Below are positions 24,866 through 33,664 of a DNA stretch of 49,642 nucleotides, piece by piece. How positions within the stretch are numbered: position 1 is the stretch's first letter; the number at the start of each line of letters is the position of its first letter. The stretch comes from Merismopedia glauca CCAP 1448/3 (GTDB lineage Bacteria > Cyanobacteriota > Cyanobacteriia > Cyanobacteriales > CCAP-1448), in NCBI RefSeq assembly GCF_003003775.1, contig NZ_PVWJ01000020.1, forward strand, positions 1-49,642. The letters are read 5' to 3'. The notes below the pieces were generated by a model. That model worked only from the letters and a program-made list of their open reading frames with translations, did no database searches and was not told where the DNA came from. The position numbers were made by a program, and so were the translations under genes.

Positions 24866-27800
24866 ATGAATTCAGAACCGCAGTCGATTAGCTTTTTGCG
24901 TTTGGGTAAATTTCGTCAAAACGCTAGACATATTATCAATTTTATTCTGGTTTTTATTTTATTATTTAACACTACGGGATGCAGTACGCTCAAAGTTTCT
25001 GAAAAGGAACAATTACCTGTAGTTTCTGAGTTAGTTAAGCCTAAATTACCTGATTGGATTGAAGAAATTACCCCGACGGGTATTGCCGATCCTTTAGCGC
25101 AAATTAGAATTAGATTTAAAGAGGCTTTAATACCAGTTGAAAAGCTAGATACTCCTCAACAGCAGCAACTCTTACAACTTTTTGAAGTTATTCCTCCAAT
25201 TCCAGGCGCATTTCGATTTTTGACTCCTAGAATGGTAGGATTTCAAGCAGATAAAGCTTTACCTAAAGCTACCCGTTTACAAGTAACTTTAAAGTCTGGT
25301 TTGGGAGACTTGAAAAATCATCGTTTAGATCGAGATTTACCTTGGACTTTTAATACAGAAACTATTAAATTAACTAATTTATCCAAGACGGAAAAGGATA
25401 CTCCTAATTTTTGGGATTTGAATTCGCCTTTAGAATTTACTTCTAATGTGGAATTAGATCTCGATTCAGTTTTAAAGCAAGTTCGTTTAACTCCAGTTGG
25501 TAAAGGTGAATCAGTTCCAGTCAAGGTATCTTTAAAGCCAGAAGAAAATACGGGGAATGTAGAGGAGGAAGAAGCACCAGCAGAAAAATTCGATCCGACA
25601 TCTCGCGATTGGACTTATCTGATTGCACCGCAAAGGACATTAGAAAAAGCGACTAATTACAAGTTAGAACTTAGTTCTGGAGTGCGTCCAGTGTTAGGGA
25701 ATATAGTAAGCGATCGCTCTTTCTCCAGTCAAGTTTCTACTTACTCCGCACTCCAATTCAAAAAAATTGAATTCTACGGACAACCTAATTCTGGAGGAAC
25801 GTATGGTAGGTTTGTTAAAGGTAGTCCGCAGTTAGTATTTAATAATGAGGTTACGGCTGAGTCTGCAATTAACAATATTACCGTTAATCCACCTATTAAA
25901 AATAAGGCTCAACTGATTCAATCTGATGAGAATACTAATATAATTAGTTTGAATCCTTATGCTTTAGAACCTGCGACTAATTATAGAGTTACTGTTGGAA
26001 AAGATCTTAAAGATAAGTTTGGGCAAACTTTAGATAAACCAGTTACTCTACAATACCAAACTGGCGATCTAGGTGGTGATATTTGGGTGCCATCTAGTCT
26101 CAATATATTTCCATCGGGAAAGAATCTACAACTGAATATTTCGACAATTAATCTCCCAGATAATAAGTATAAAGCAGCTTATCAAGTAGTTGAACCAACA
26201 GATTTAGTTTACGATGATGCTGGAAGTACGTTATTACCAAATCCTTCTCAATGGCAAAGCTTCCCAGTATCAGCTAAGAAAAATCAATACAAAGATACTA
26301 GTGTTCCGATTCGCGAGAAACTGAATTCTGATACCGGAATGTTAGTTTATGGAGTACAGGCTAGAACTAATAAATATCAGGAAAATGGCAAACAACTTTG
26401 GCGAGAACCTACTACTTATGGGATGGTACAACTAACGAATTTAGGAGTATTTTCTCAGTGGTTTCCTGAGTCGGGTTTGATTAGAGTTAATCACTTAGCT
26501 GATGGTTCTCCTGCTGTGGCTTCAGTAGAAGTTTATGAATCTAAATTATCAGCCGAGTCACGCAGTAAATCTACACCTTGTGCATCTGGAAAAACCGATT
26601 CAAACGGAACCCTAATATTAAATACTCAAGATATTCAAGGATGTGTTAAATCTGGATCTGCATTTACAGAAAATGGTCCTAGTTTATTAATTATTGCCCG
26701 TGAAAATAAAGATTGGGCATTTACGAGGACGGATAGTTATAGCGGTTCCTACGGTTATGGAGTTTATACGGATTGGGATAGCGGTAAACCTATAGCTAGA
26801 GGGGCAATTTTTTCAGATCGGAAGCTGTATCAACCAGGTGAAAAGGTGGCTTTGACTGGAATGGCTTACTTTTTAGAAAAAGGTATCCTCAAGTCAGATA
26901 AAAATGCGACTTATGATGTCAAGCTGGTAAATCCAGATGGGAAAGAAACCAGTTTGGGAACTCAAAATACTAATCAGTTTGGGACTTTTTCGGTAGAGTT
27001 TAATCTCCAAAATAATCAACCTTTGGGATACTATTCTCTTCTGGCTAAAGGCAAAGATGGGAGAGAAATTAATGGTGAAATTCGGGTAGCTGAGTTTAAA
27101 CCCCCTAACTTTAAAGTAGATTTGAGTTTAGATAAAGAATTTGCTTTCCCTGGTGCAGAAATTCAAGCTAAAGCCGTCAGTAACTATTTATTTGGCGCGC
27201 CAGTTGAAGGTGGAAAGGCTAAATATAATGTCACCCGCAGTCAAACTACTTTTATTCCTAAAGGTTGGGAGGAATTTCAGTTTGGAAAGCAGTGGTTTTA
27301 TCCCGAAGAAAGTCCAAACGTACCTAGCGATGTTTTACAAACAGATAGCGTTTTGGATGCAGCAGGTAAAAGCAGTCAAAGCGTTAAAGTTGCTTCGGAT
27401 ATTCCCTATCCCATGACTTATCAAGTAGACGTGCAAGTCACGGATGTTTCTAATTTAGGTGTATCTAATTCTCAAAGCTTTATCGTACTACCAAGCGATC
27501 GCCTAATTGGTTTAAAAAGTAACTTTGTCGCCGATGCAGGGAAGGGTTTTCCCATTCAAATTATCGTCACCGACAATACCGGAAAAGCGATCGCAGGTCA
27601 ACAAGTACATCTGGAACTGCAAGAAATGAAATATAACAGCGTGACGCAGTTAGTTGCAGGCAGTCAGAAAGCAAAAAATCAAGTTGAATACCAAACTGTA
27701 GATAAAACCGACTTGCAATCTGCCGATACTCCCCAAACTGTTAATTTAACCCCACCGAAATCTGGTTCCTATCGCATCCGTGCCTGTACCGATGTTTCGT

Positions 27801-30616
27801 GTAATGCAGGTGAAACAGACTTACAAATCTGGGTTACGGGGAATAATGCTGTAGATTGGGCGCTAAATCCTGAAGATAAAGATAAGCTAGAACTTAAATT
27901 AGATAAACCCAGCTATAAACCAGGGAATACAGCTACAGCTTTAATCCAATCGCCATATCCTGAAGGTGAATTATACTTTGCCGTGGTACGCGATCGCACC
28001 CTGTACAGTCAAACTCTCAAAGTCAAAGGTGGTGCGCCACAAGTTCAGTTCCAAGTTACCCCAGAAATGCTGCCAAATGCGGCGATAGAAGCTATATTAG
28101 TTCGTCAAGGCGCGCCTTTATCCAAAATAGATACGACTGGTTTACCAAACCTGACTAAAATCGGTTTTGCACCCTTCCAAGTTAACCTGGAAGAAAAGTA
28201 TTTAAAACTGCAAATTACTCCTAGTACCGAGTCGCTTCTACCAGCTACCGAACAGACTATACAACTGGAATTAAAAAATTCTCAAGGTAATCCCGTCCAA
28301 GGACAAGTTACCATCATGGTAGTGAATGAGGCAGTATTGCAACTAAGTGCATATCGTCCCCCAGATTTAGTAACTACAGTCTATGCCGAACAGCCAATTA
28401 CTACCCGTTTCAGCGATAATCGACGCAATGTAGTTTTAAAACCCCAATCATCTCCATTACCTAAAGGCTGGGGTTACGGAGGCGGTTTCTCTGCGGCGGC
28501 GGCGAATACTCGTACTCGCAAAGATTTTCAACCTTTAGCTTACTACAACGGTTCACTTTTAACCGATACTAGTGGAAAAGCCACAGTCAAGTTTAAACTA
28601 CCTGACGATCTAACCACTTGGCGCATCCTGGCAGTAGCTACCGATGAAAATCAACGGTTTGGCAATGCCGAAGCGACATTTATTACCACCCAACCTCTGA
28701 TTACCAATCCAGTTTTACCACAGTTTGCCCGCCCAGGCGATCGCTTCCTAGCTGGTGTATCTGTCACCAACAACACCAAAACTCAGGGAAGCCTAGATAT
28801 AAACAGTTCTGCGACAGGTTCAATCCAACTTACCGATACCAGTAACCTCCAAGTACAAACCGCCTCCGGTACTCAAGCCTATCGCTTCCCCGTAGTTGCA
28901 GGAAGTCCAGGTACGGGTAAAATTAGCTTTAAAACCTATCTAAATAGCGCAGCAGATGCCTTTGAAGTGCCTTTAGAGGTAAAACAAATCCCCGTTACCG
29001 AACAAGTCGTAGAGACGGGTACAACCACCAATACAGTCAAGATTCCCGTTAACGTAGATTCCAACGTTGTCAACGATACCGGAGGCTTAGAAATATCCCT
29101 AGGAAGTACCCTAATTCCCGAAATTAACGCTGCTGCACAGCAAGTTCTCACTGAAGAACAACTACCCTTCCTCGAACCTGCTGCTAGCCAACTAGCGATC
29201 GCTTCTAACTTACAAACTTTATCTCAAAAAGCACCCCAAAACTTCTCTAAATTCAACCCCAGCCAAACCGCGAAAAAATCCATCCTCACCCTGCAAAAAC
29301 TGCAAAAACCCGATGGCGGATTCGCCGCTTATCCCAAAGCTGAAACTTCAGATCCTTGGGGTTCCGCATACGCAGCCATATCTCTCAACCAAGCGCGTCA
29401 AGCCTTTCCAGATCTCGTTAAAGCTGAAGCAATTAGCAACTTGCGCGGTTACCTCAAACAAGTCTTACTCAACCCAGGAAAGTATGGTTATTGCCAAGAA
29501 AACTTATGTAAAAACCAACTGCGCTTAGAATCCTTAATTGCCTTAGCCGAACTAGGCGAAAAACGCAATGATTTCCTGGCAGATATCTATCAAATGCAAA
29601 ATAAATTCGATTCAGTCACGCGCATTAAACTAACACGCTACTTGTTCCAATTTCCAGAATGGCAGAAAGAAGCACGAGAACTTTCCCAACAGTTTAGCAA
29701 AAACGTCTATCAAAGCGGACGTACAGCTACAGTCAACATACCTGCTGCTAGCTGGATTAATTCTCCCACCAGCACCCAATCCCAATTTTTAAGGTTATTT
29801 ATCGTTCAAAAAGCCAAACCAGAAGTCATAGATAGATTGTTCAAAGGCTTACTCGCACTCAGACGGAATGGTACTTGGCAAAATAGTTACGATAATGCCG
29901 AAGCGCTGACGGCTTTAGCAGAATACAGTAACTTACAACCCACTCCACCCAACTTTACCGCCAAAACCCAACTGGCGGGCAAAAAACTCGGTGAAACCAA
30001 GTTCGTCGCTACTACTACCAGTGCAGAAATTAAAGTTCCCATTGCAGAACTACCTCGCGGACGCAATGACCTAATCGTGCAAAAATCGGGTAAAGGCACA
30101 TTGCACTACCTAGTAGATTATCGCTATCGCCTCCCAGGAAATCAACCTGGTAGATTCAACGGTTTGCGAGTGGTGCGCGAAATCAGTCGCATCAATCAAA
30201 CCAAACCCCTGCAAAAACTCAGCTTATTTACCCCAGATAATCCATTAATCGTCGAACCAGGACAAGTATTTGATATTAACTTAGAAATAGTCACGGATCA
30301 TCCCGTAGACCACGTTATCGTCACAGATCCGCTTCCGGCTGGTTTAGAAGCTGTAGATGCTAGTTTACAAGCAACTGCCGTTCCAGGAGCCAAAGTTAAC
30401 GAAGATATTTGGTTGAAGGTGAAAGATATCTACCGCGATCGCATTTTCGCATATAGCGATCGCCTCGAACCAGGAGTATACAACCTGCATTATCTGGTAC
30501 GTTCAGTCACCCCAGGTACATTCTACTGGCAAGGTGCAGAAGCTCACCTGCAATACGCACCAGAAGAATTTGGGCGATCGGCTGATGCTACTTTAATAGT
30601 ATCGGGGAATTCGTGA
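24866..30616 (+). CDS. alpha-2-macroglobulin-like lipoprotein lacking the thioester
   Basis: A 1916-residue bacterial alpha-2-macroglobulin family protein. A membrane segment ends in a lipobox with C39 (NTTGC), so it is probably an envelope lipoprotein. It shows a string of MG-like beta domains, the MG2-type segment FSDRKLYQPGEKVALTG (about residue 650), the LTTWRILAVATD segment before the TED, and a helical TED-like domain from about 1420 to 1700. Where trapping members carry C-x-E-Q, this one reads LPFLEP (1433-1438): the Gly-Cys is missing and Gln is Pro, so no thioester can form. It must act without covalent trapping, if at all as an inhibitor. The usual neighbour gene for penicillin-binding protein 1C is absent. 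Confidence 0.88.
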   Translation: MNSEPQSISFLRLGKFRQNARHIINFILVFILLFNTTGCSTLKVSEKEQLPVVSELVKPKLPDWIEEITPTGIADPLAQIRIRFKEALIPVEKLDTPQQQQLLQLFEVIPPIPGAFRFLTPRMVGFQADKALPKATRLQVTLKSGLGDLKNHRLDRDLPWTFNTETIKLTNLSKTEKDTPNFWDLNSPLEFTSNVELDLDSVLKQVRLTPVGKGESVPVKVSLKPEENTGNVEEEEAPAEKFDPTSRDWTYLIAPQRTLEKATNYKLELSSGVRPVLGNIVSDRSFSSQVSTYSALQFKKIEFYGQPNSGGTYGRFVKGSPQLVFNNEVTAESAINNITVNPPIKNKAQLIQSDENTNIISLNPYALEPATNYRVTVGKDLKDKFGQTLDKPVTLQYQTGDLGGDIWVPSSLNIFPSGKNLQLNISTINLPDNKYKAAYQVVEPTDLVYDDAGSTLLPNPSQWQSFPVSAKKNQYKDTSVPIREKLNSDTGMLVYGVQARTNKYQENGKQLWREPTTYGMVQLTNLGVFSQWFPESGLIRVNHLADGSPAVASVEVYESKLSAESRSKSTPCASGKTDSNGTLILNTQDIQGCVKSGSAFTENGPSLLIIARENKDWAFTRTDSYSGSYGYGVYTDWDSGKPIARGAIFSDRKLYQPGEKVALTGMAYFLEKGILKSDKNATYDVKLVNPDGKETSLGTQNTNQFGTFSVEFNLQNNQPLGYYSLLAKGKDGREINGEIRVAEFKPPNFKVDLSLDKEFAFPGAEIQAKAVSNYLFGAPVEGGKAKYNVTRSQTTFIPKGWEEFQFGKQWFYPEESPNVPSDVLQTDSVLDAAGKSSQSVKVASDIPYPMTYQVDVQVTDVSNLGVSNSQSFIVLPSDRLIGLKSNFVADAGKGFPIQIIVTDNTGKAIAGQQVHLELQEMKYNSVTQLVAGSQKAKNQVEYQTVDKTDLQSADTPQTVNLTPPKSGSYRIRACTDVSCNAGETDLQIWVTGNNAVDWALNPEDKDKLELKLDKPSYKPGNTATALIQSPYPEGELYFAVVRDRTLYSQTLKVKGGAPQVQFQVTPEMLPNAAIEAILVRQGAPLSKIDTTGLPNLTKIGFAPFQVNLEEKYLKLQITPSTESLLPATEQTIQLELKNSQGNPVQGQVTIMVVNEAVLQLSAYRPPDLVTTVYAEQPITTRFSDNRRNVVLKPQSSPLPKGWGYGGGFSAAAANTRTRKDFQPLAYYNGSLLTDTSGKATVKFKLPDDLTTWRILAVATDENQRFGNAEATFITTQPLITNPVLPQFARPGDRFLAGVSVTNNTKTQGSLDINSSATGSIQLTDTSNLQVQTASGTQAYRFPVVAGSPGTGKISFKTYLNSAADAFEVPLEVKQIPVTEQVVETGTTTNTVKIPVNVDSNVVNDTGGLEISLGSTLIPEINAAAQQVLTEEQLPFLEPAASQLAIASNLQTLSQKAPQNFSKFNPSQTAKKSILTLQKLQKPDGGFAAYPKAETSDPWGSAYAAISLNQARQAFPDLVKAEAISNLRGYLKQVLLNPGKYGYCQENLCKNQLRLESLIALAELGEKRNDFLADIYQMQNKFDSVTRIKLTRYLFQFPEWQKEARELSQQFSKNVYQSGRTATVNIPAASWINSPTSTQSQFLRLFIVQKAKPEVIDRLFKGLLALRRNGTWQNSYDNAEALTALAEYSNLQPTPPNFTAKTQLAGKKLGETKFVATTTSAEIKVPIAELPRGRNDLIVQKSGKGTLHYLVDYRYRLPGNQPGRFNGLRVVREISRINQTKPLQKLSLFTPDNPLIVEPGQVFDINLEIVTDHPVDHVIVTDPLPAGLEAVDASLQATAVPGAKVNEDIWLKVKDIYRDRIFAYSDRLEPGVYNLHYLVRSVTPGTFYWQGAEAHLQYAPEEFGRSADATLIVSGNS
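30435..30469. repeat. 35-base exact repeat, copy 1 (in coding sequence)
   Basis: These 35 bases, which contain two HIP1 octamers separated by ATTTTCGCATATA, are identical to 31109-31143. Here they encode RDRIFAYSDRLE near the end of the macroglobulin-like protein. Confidence 0.9.
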
Positions 30617-30629
30617 AACCTCTCCCCAA

Positions 30630-30652
30630 CCCCTCTCCTGCAAGGAGAGGGG
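30630..30652 (+). terminator. GC-rich hairpin after the macroglobulin-like gene
   Basis: A perfect 10-base stem (CCCCTCTCCT with AGGAGAGGGG) around the loop GCA, 14 bases after the stop codon. It is strong enough to terminate or stabilise the transcript; only short A/T sequence follows. The same palindrome type is a frequent dispersed intergenic sequence in cyanobacteria. Confidence 0.6.
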
Positions 30653-30715
30653 CAAAAGTTTGGTTCTGTAGAGATAGCAGAAGCTACAATTCAAGAAAGA
30701 AAATTATAATTTCTT

Positions 30716-30943
30716 ATGACAGAACCGCCAAAATTACCTGACATAGAAAAAGTAAAGCAAACATCTGCCAAAGTTAAAGAACTTTGTCAAAGAGCAGATG
30801 CTCGAATTCTGATTTTAGACGATCTAATCGCTCAACTAGAAGAAAGTATTCGTTCTTCTCCTTTATATCGCTACCGTTTGAATAAAGCAAAGCGATTACT
30901 AAATATTGAAAGTAGCAAGAATAATGAAAGAACTACCAGATGA
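30716..30943 (+). CDS. small helical protein of unknown function
   Basis: A 75-residue ORF, not recognised. It is strongly helical and charged (IEKVKQTSAKVKELCQRAD, then LILDDLIAQLEESI), consistent with a short coiled coil. Codon use and composition look real. It overlaps the next small ORF by 20 bases in another frame, an arrangement typical of translationally coupled pairs. Neither a DNA-binding nor a nuclease motif is visible. Confidence 0.5.
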   Translation: MTEPPKLPDIEKVKQTSAKVKELCQRADARILILDDLIAQLEESIRSSPLYRYRLNKAKRLLNIESSKNNERTTR

Positions 30944-31100
30944 AAAAACATTGGACAAATTAATTGAACTTGCCGAGGATTTTGAACAAAAAGCTAAATC
31001 TTTATGCGATCTAGCCACAGAAATAGATGAGAAGTGGCGCATTAAATTAGAAACAAGGCGAAAAGCTGCCATAGAACAGTCTAAAATTTTAACTAAATAA
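30924..31100 (+). CDS. small helical protein, partner of the preceding ORF
   Basis: A 58-residue ORF beginning at ATG 30924, inside the 3' end of the preceding small gene; an in-frame TTG at 30906 is a less likely start. It is helical and charged (LPDEKTLDKLIELAEDFEQ) with a basic C-terminus (RRKAAIEQSKILTK). The two small products resemble each other in style, and both contain a lone Cys in a helix (KELCQRAD, KSLCDLAT), so they may be diverged relatives or interacting partners. Function unknown. Confidence 0.5.
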   Translation: MKELPDEKTLDKLIELAEDFEQKAKSLCDLATEIDEKWRIKLETRRKAAIEQSKILTK

Positions 31101-31108
31101 AAGAGAAT

Positions 31109-31143
31109 GCGATCGCATTTTCGCATATAGCGATCGCCTCGAA
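31109..31143. repeat. 35-base exact repeat, copy 2 (intergenic)
   Basis: Identical over 35 bases to 30435-30469 within the macroglobulin-like gene, 674 bases upstream. Two HIP1 octamers lie inside it. Flanking bases differ on both sides, so the shared block has sharp limits. Confidence 0.9.
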
Positions 31144-31212
31144 AATGTCTACATGGTACTGTTTTCTTAGATAGTCAAGAATTGATTATACTCGTTTTAG
31201 ATAGAATGGAAC

Positions 31213-31752
31213 TTAAAGACACCTAACAATCCGATTCAGTCCTTTGAGGCGATCTTTATAAATACAAAGGAAGTTTTCAATATGATCTGCCCTCATCTGA
31301 TTTAGAGGCTTTGGAAATACTTGAGAATTTAATTTGTCACCATCATCAACTTTTATTCCTAAAGCACGAGCGCCATATGTTGTTCCAGCATGGCAATAAA
31401 CTTTGTCAATCATAACTTGACAATGAACAGCAATTCTCAGTGAAAAATCATATTTTGCTAGTGGTCCGATACCAGAGTTAGAAATATCTTCAACAAACTG
31501 GTAAATTTTATCAAATTCATTGAAACTTTTAATATTATTAATATCAATTTTTTGAAGAGCCATATCCGCAACTTCATTTAGCTTTCTTCTGCCAATTCGG
31601 CATTGATGTCCGTGAATCTTGCCTTGATATTCACTTTTGAAGGCTAACTCTATAGCTTTTTTAAAAGGCAGATTGCGATAAAAGTCATAATATTTTTCTT
31701 GCTCAGGTTCAAAAAGTGACCTATACTCTGCAACTAAATCGGTAAGTTTCAT
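31213..31752 (-). CDS. hypothetical protein
   Basis: A 179-residue protein that I do not recognise. It is mostly helical, with no signal peptide or membrane segment. Possible landmarks are HGHQCRIGRRKLNEVADMAL (about residues 47-66), GIGPLAKYDFSLRIA and a C-terminal basic segment ending RLKGLNRIVRCL. The GIGPLAKYD stretch has the look of a short helix-turn segment, but no catalytic motif is apparent. Start at ATG 31752. Surrounded by small ORFs and repeats, i.e. accessory sequence. Confidence 0.6.
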   Translation of the reverse strand: MKLTDLVAEYRSLFEPEQEKYYDFYRNLPFKKAIELAFKSEYQGKIHGHQCRIGRRKLNEVADMALQKIDINNIKSFNEFDKIYQFVEDISNSGIGPLAKYDFSLRIAVHCQVMIDKVYCHAGTTYGARALGIKVDDGDKLNSQVFPKPLNQMRADHIENFLCIYKDRLKGLNRIVRCL

Positions 31753-31967
31753 GTTCTACTTTACTAACTCATCAACATAATTAGTATTCCCTAATTCATC
31801 AATCTAATTAAGAAGAGAAATCTGCGAACTTTCAACAGCGATCGCTTACCAGTTTTCAACGCACAATCACATTGATGCTGCGCGATCGCCCTATTGTTAC
31901 ACTGTGAGTAGAATGCAAGAGCCTAGAGGAAGCCATGCGATCGCAACAATCAACTAGAGAAAGATAA

Positions 31968-32186
31968 ATGGAAATCATAGAACTCAAAGCCATAATTAAA
32001 GAAAGCGTTCGCGAAGTTTTGCGAGAAGAACGACTCATACTTTCTCAGATGCTTACCCCATACATCAGCGATGAAGAACAGATAGAACTAGAAACTGAAT
32101 TTGGCTCTCCTGAAGATTATGACACTGAAGAACTCATCGATATGACACAATTGGTTCGAGAGGAGATGTTTATAAATAAGTTCTGA
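31968..32186 (+). CDS. small acidic protein, possibly antitoxin-like
   Basis: A 72-residue ORF with a GAGAAAG site eight bases before the ATG. The N-terminal helix IIELKAIIKESVREVLREERL resembles the start of several small cyanobacterial proteins, and the C-terminal half is acidic (DEEQIELETEFGSPEDYDTEEL). An antitoxin-like role is possible from the size, charge and style, but no toxin gene follows within 130 bases on this strand, so this is a guess. Confidence 0.5.
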   Translation: MEIIELKAIIKESVREVLREERLILSQMLTPYISDEEQIELETEFGSPEDYDTEELIDMTQLVREEMFINKF

Positions 32187-32316
32187 AGTTATTTGAAAGA
32201 TAAGCGATCGCTTGCACTGTGCGAAAGGCGATCGCTCACACAATTCACTCTAATCTTTCAGAAACTGAAGTCACAATTCCAAAGGCAGAAACTTTGGGTA
32301 AAATATTCTGAGCTTA

Positions 32317-33621
32317 TTACTTAATGTTTGCATAAACACCTCTGGCAGATGCACTCACGCCACTTTTCCACTTAGCGTCGTTGACAGATTGCCAAGTCAA
32401 ATTAGATTTTAAACCGCTAGGATTTGCCCCGCCAAAACTGACATAGATGCGATTTACATTAATCGGAATTGCTTGGACTTGTCTGACTTTTAGAGTTTTG
32501 ATATCGAATAAAACTCTGCCAATAATATGTTCTGAACCTGGGACTAAAGCGGGGTGAATAAAGTTACCAACACTTTCAAATAAAACGCCTTTTTTCCCAG
32601 TAGTGGATTGCACAATTCTGACAGGTTTCCAACGATGAGGACCACTGCCAAAAACTACATCGCCGTTATAATTACGAATAAAATTGTAGCCTAAATTAAC
32701 TAAATCTATTTGGGTTTCATCCGTCCAACTATGAATAGCTAAAATCCTGATATCTGCATCTGCATCCCGTAAGGAGCGTAAGACAGTTTTTTCATCTTTA
32801 ACACAAGTTACATAGGTGCAATCACCTTCAGCTAAATATAAACTAGCAAAAGCAACTTTTACCGGACGACCTTAAATATTAAAGGTTTTAACTCTGGCTA
32901 ATTTTTGAGTTCCAACACCATGCCAAAGCCACCCACCGCCAATAGTTTGGGTGAGTTTTTCTAAGTGCTGAGATGAGACTAAAGCACCGTTAGCTTTATT
33001 GTCTCCCTGGGGACAATCGCGGGCATGATTATTAGCTAAACCAATCAGATTAAAGCCTTTTTGATAAGCTTGAATCAGGTTATCTGGATGGGAAATAAAG
33101 GCAAAAGAAGCAGGACCTAAAGCTGCCCAAAATCTATTGCATCTAGTGCCGACTGTAGTTTCCCAATTGAGAAAAGATAAATCTCCTTTATAGGATTTTC
33201 CTGTCGGATCGAATTGTTGCAATCGCTGTCCAAAAGTGGCTTTAATTGGCTGTTGATGAGTTTCCGCCATTGCTGAATCGCCCACACCCCGAATGTCTAA
33301 AAATTCGTTGGTGTTACCTCCAAATAGAGGTACAGGTTTTAAAGCATCTTTAGGGTTGCTTTGATTTGGTTCTTTAAAGATATTGACAGCAATTACGGGA
33401 GTTGTAGGTTCGGGGGGAAGTAGGATTTTCTTAACTACTGGTGTCGGAGAGGCAGAGGGAGTAGACTTGATCTCAACACTACTCTTTTGAGGCTTTGATT
33501 CTAAAGCTGTATTGGTACAAGCGGCGATCGCCCCTAAAATCAAAATTGAGAGGGAAATAGTTTTTGTCCGTTTCATTAATCCCATATTGAATGAATCCTC
33601 GATCGTACCTCTTTTTGCCAA
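32317..33621 (-). pseudogene. CapA-family lipoprotein gene broken by one in-frame stop
   Basis: A CapA-like (poly-gamma-glutamate synthesis) metallophosphatase-related protein, about 434 codons in a single frame, interrupted by TAA at 32872-32874. The N-terminal part has a lipobox signal (GAIAAC; the likely true start is ATG 33576) and the family motifs GDLSFLNWE and GLANNHARD. The downstream part continues in the same frame with LAIHSWTDETQ, GDVVFGSGPHRWKPVRI and LFESVGNFI. There is no frameshift or insertion, only the nonsense codon after VKTFNI. The 3' half has no good start of its own. It could be a recent point mutation, a sequencing error or, less likely, readthrough. Confidence 0.85.
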
Positions 33622-33664
33622 TGTTGAAAAACTCGCTCAAATCCCCTAATTTTACCTCTGCCTC

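Noticed and set aside
30716-31100. Overlapping small ORFs as a toxin-antitoxin system
   Set aside because: Neither product shows a toxin motif (RelE, PIN, MazF) or a DNA-binding antitoxin fold.
32317-32613. Open frame of 98 codons that could be called a separate gene
   Set aside because: It is the 3' end of the CapA-like frame after the TAA at 32872; it begins at a GTG in the middle of a conserved domain.
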